Shown here in pieces: positions 62,696 through 64,000 of a stretch of DNA of 64,000 bases (position 1 is its first letter; each line of letters begins with the position of its first letter). This DNA comes from Acidimicrobiia bacterium (GTDB lineage Bacteria; Actinomycetota; Acidimicrobiia; Acidimicrobiales; Bin134). Location: positions 157,660 through 221,659 of the forward strand of contig VYCQ01000023.1 in NCBI GenBank assembly GCA_009843865.1, given 5' to 3'. Position numbers and translations under genes: made by a program. Below the pieces are notes generated by a model that made no database searches, was not told where the DNA came from, and was given only the letters and a program-made list of their open reading frames with translations.

Positions 62696-63919
62696 TTAGA
62701 GCTCGAGTGAGGGGCCTGGGAGGTGACGGCGCGGGAGGGTGGTGTTGATGGTGTCGATGGCGTCGATGACGTGGTGGGCCACCCACACATGGGACCTGTC
62801 GGCGCGGTGAGAACTAGGTCGGAGGACGTCGGCGTCGGCGAGCTGGTGCAGTATTTGCGATGCCCGGCCGGGGGTTACGCCGTAGGTATCTTGTATGTGG
62901 CGGGCGGTGATGGCCGGTGTGTGGATGAGCGAGTTCAAGATGTGCTCGACAGCGGACCCGGCCCGGGTGGGGACCCGGGCCCGGTGTTGTTGTGCCAGTT
63001 CGTCGATGCGTCCGACGAGGCGGATGGCGGCGGTTGCGCCGTCGGCGACGGCGGCCGCGAAGGTTGCCATCCATGTGTCGATGTCTCCGGCCCGGTAGGC
63101 GGTGAGGCCCTCCACGTAGCCGACCGGGTCGTGCAGCAGGCCGTGGGCGACGGGAACCGGAGCGGGGCCGGCGTCGAGAAGGGGGTGGACCAATAGCCGG
63201 CCGACGCGGCCGTTCCCGTCGACGTAGGGGTGAATCGTCTCGAACTGGGCGTGCGCTATCGCCGCATGCACCACCGGGTGCAGGTACCTTCGGGCGACGA
63301 ATCGGACCAAATCGTCCATTAGCGCCGGCACCTGGTTGTGGGGCGGCCCCTCGAAGTCGGCGGTCTGGCGGTTCTCCCCTATCCACACCGCGCAATCCCT
63401 CCACGCTCCACGGTGGCGCGGCAGGATCTCACGGTCCGCGGCCAGCAGGTTGCGATGCCGGCGATGGAACCACTCGGCGTCGACCGGCTCGTCGGACCGG
63501 AAGGCATGCAGCGCGGTCGCCACGTTTGCCGCCACCAACTCGGTGCCCCGAGGGACAGGATCAGCCTTCTCATCTCCGAATCCGGCCAGAGCGACCGCCA
63601 GCGCCTCGCTGGAGGTGGTGATCTGCTCGATCTGCGACGACGCTACCGCATCGGCGCGGATCAACACCGCGCTCAGATGCCCCAGCGCACCGGTCGCATC
63701 CCCCGAGTGGGCCCGCAACCGGCTGACCTCATCCCGCGCCTCATAAACCGCCTGGGCCGCATGCTGCTCAGGCGGCGGCACCGGCTGATCCGCTATCGCC
63801 GCGGGCACCGTCTGCATGACTGTGATACGCTGCTCGCTGTCGTCGATCCACGGGCGATACAGCTCATTGTCGACTACTACCGCCCGGCGACCTGCGGCCG
63901 GCCACCTCTCAACTGGCAC
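62696..63919 (-). CDS. Fic-family AMP-transferase with C-terminal winged helix
   Basis: 407 residues from a GTG at 63919 with a strong GGGGAGGAG ribosome site. The Fic active loop is H230PYVDGNGRVGR241, matching HxFx(D/E)GNGRxxR with Tyr for Phe. An N-terminal inhibitory-type helix (SSQIEQ, residues 94-99) matches S/T-x-x-x-E with Gln instead of Gly/Asn next to it, suggesting class II self-inhibition. The C-terminus (about 330-395) is a helix-turn-helix (ITARHIQDTYGVTPGRASQILHQL), so the protein may bind its own promoter. GC-richer than the left part of the window. Target unknown; self-regulating Fic proteins can also be toxins. Confidence 0.88.
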   Translation of the reverse strand: MPVERWPAAGRRAVVVDNELYRPWIDDSEQRITVMQTVPAAIADQPVPPPEQHAAQAVYEARDEVSRLRAHSGDATGALGHLSAVLIRADAVASSQIEQITTSSEALAVALAGFGDEKADPVPRGTELVAANVATALHAFRSDEPVDAEWFHRRHRNLLAADREILPRHRGAWRDCAVWIGENRQTADFEGPPHNQVPALMDDLVRFVARRYLHPVVHAAIAHAQFETIHPYVDGNGRVGRLLVHPLLDAGPAPVPVAHGLLHDPVGYVEGLTAYRAGDIDTWMATFAAAVADGATAAIRLVGRIDELAQQHRARVPTRAGSAVEHILNSLIHTPAITARHIQDTYGVTPGRASQILHQLADADVLRPSSHRADRSHVWVAHHVIDAIDTINTTLPRRHLPGPSLEL

Positions 63920-63938
63920 TTCAACTCCTCCCCAAGAT

Positions 63939-63966
63939 GTTTAGGCAATTATAACTTTGCCTAAAC
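63939..63966 (-). promoter_or_regulatory. Fic promoter with palindromic operator over the -10 box
   Basis: GTTTAGGCAA (63939-63948) and its exact reverse complement TTGCCTAAAC (63957-63966) flank an 8-base spacer. On the minus strand a perfect TATAAT (63953-63948) lies at the spacer edge, about 30 bases before the GTG, with a poor -35 match 17 bases further upstream. A third half-site GTTTAGGC is at 63980-63987. A repressor bound here would block transcription; the fic product with its own helix-turn-helix is a candidate. Confidence 0.65.
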
Positions 63967-64000
63967 TTTATGTGCCGGTGTTTAGGCTCAGTCCCAACCC

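Noticed and set aside
62452..62790. 112-residue ORF between the TIR unit and fic
   Set aside because: Its composition is Ser/Thr/Pro-biased and it overlaps the well-supported fic 3' end and the membrane-protein start; no family pattern.
60600..64000. Second copy of the tRNA-Arg 3' end (attR)
   Set aside because: I searched by eye for the T-arm sequence GGTTCGAATCCTGC downstream and did not find it before the window ends.
1..64000. CRISPR array, rRNA genes or intact insertion sequence
   Set aside because: No regularly spaced direct repeats, no rRNA-like stretches and no transposase with terminal inverted repeats were seen.

Overview
The window looks like chromosomal DNA of an actinobacterium (Actinomycetota). 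Three things support this. There is a mycothione reductase gene. The gcvH / FHA (GarA-like) / MerR / DUF151 nuclease / MerR cluster follows the order known from mycobacteria (Rv1826-Rv1830). There are also a PASTA-domain Ser/Thr kinase and a DUF222 HNH nuclease. Base composition is moderate for most of the window, lower than in typical mycobacteria or streptomycetes, and clearly GC-richer in parts of the right end. The class cannot be fixed from sequence reading alone; Acidimicrobiia is only a guess.

Layout. 1-6531: potassium uptake (two TrkH-like subunits plus TrkA, minus strand), 5-formyl-THF cyclo-ligase, and a membrane pyrophosphatase whose filter residue predicts K+ dependence. 6589-11276: a secreted trypsin-fold protease and the one-carbon pair fhs-folD. 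11335-18283: an M16 peptidase lipoprotein, gcvP and coaE. 18324-23572: mycothione reductase and an Mre11/Rad50-like pair. 23765-26666: aroC, trpC and a thioredoxin-fold lipoprotein interrupted by one in-frame TGA. 26678-32235 (minus): gcvT, the GarA-type cluster with hpt and gcvH, and pgsA. 32307-39093: a HIT protein, a fused ETF beta-alpha protein, an FG-GAP lipoprotein and a CtpE-like P-type ATPase. 39167-47645 (minus): a SelW-like protein with an in-frame TGA, a branched-chain-type binding lipoprotein, metY, and ilvD-B-N-C preceded by an Ile/Val-rich short ORF. 47662-50763: an accessory islet. 50904-60479 (minus): gatCAB, a PASTA kinase, a membrane protein, lysA and argS. 60528-64000: tRNA-Arg(CCG), a wrecked integrase, a TIR-like plus membrane-protein pair, and a Fic protein with a clear promoter/palindrome.

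The most important observation is two candidate selenoproteins that standard gene calling breaks. In the TlpA/MPT53-like lipoprotein (25782-26666) the TGA replaces the first cysteine of the CxxC redox motif. In the SelW/Rdx-family protein (39167-39439) the TGA replaces the second position of CxxC, giving C-V-P-U. In both, the reading frame is otherwise open and a stem-loop of bacterial SECIS type lies directly after the TGA. No selenocysteine machinery (selA, selB, selC, selD) is in the window, so selenium use remains an inference.

Other notable points are a C-x12-C motif shared by two otherwise unrelated secreted proteins 42 kb apart, the Ile/Val leader ORF that ends inside the ilvD start codon, and the TIR/4TM candidate defence pair next to a tRNA integration site. 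Genes for glycine cleavage (gcvP, gcvT, gcvH) and folate one-carbon flow (fhs, folD, 5-FCL) are all here but scattered. Together they can make, interconvert and consume 5,10-methylene-THF.
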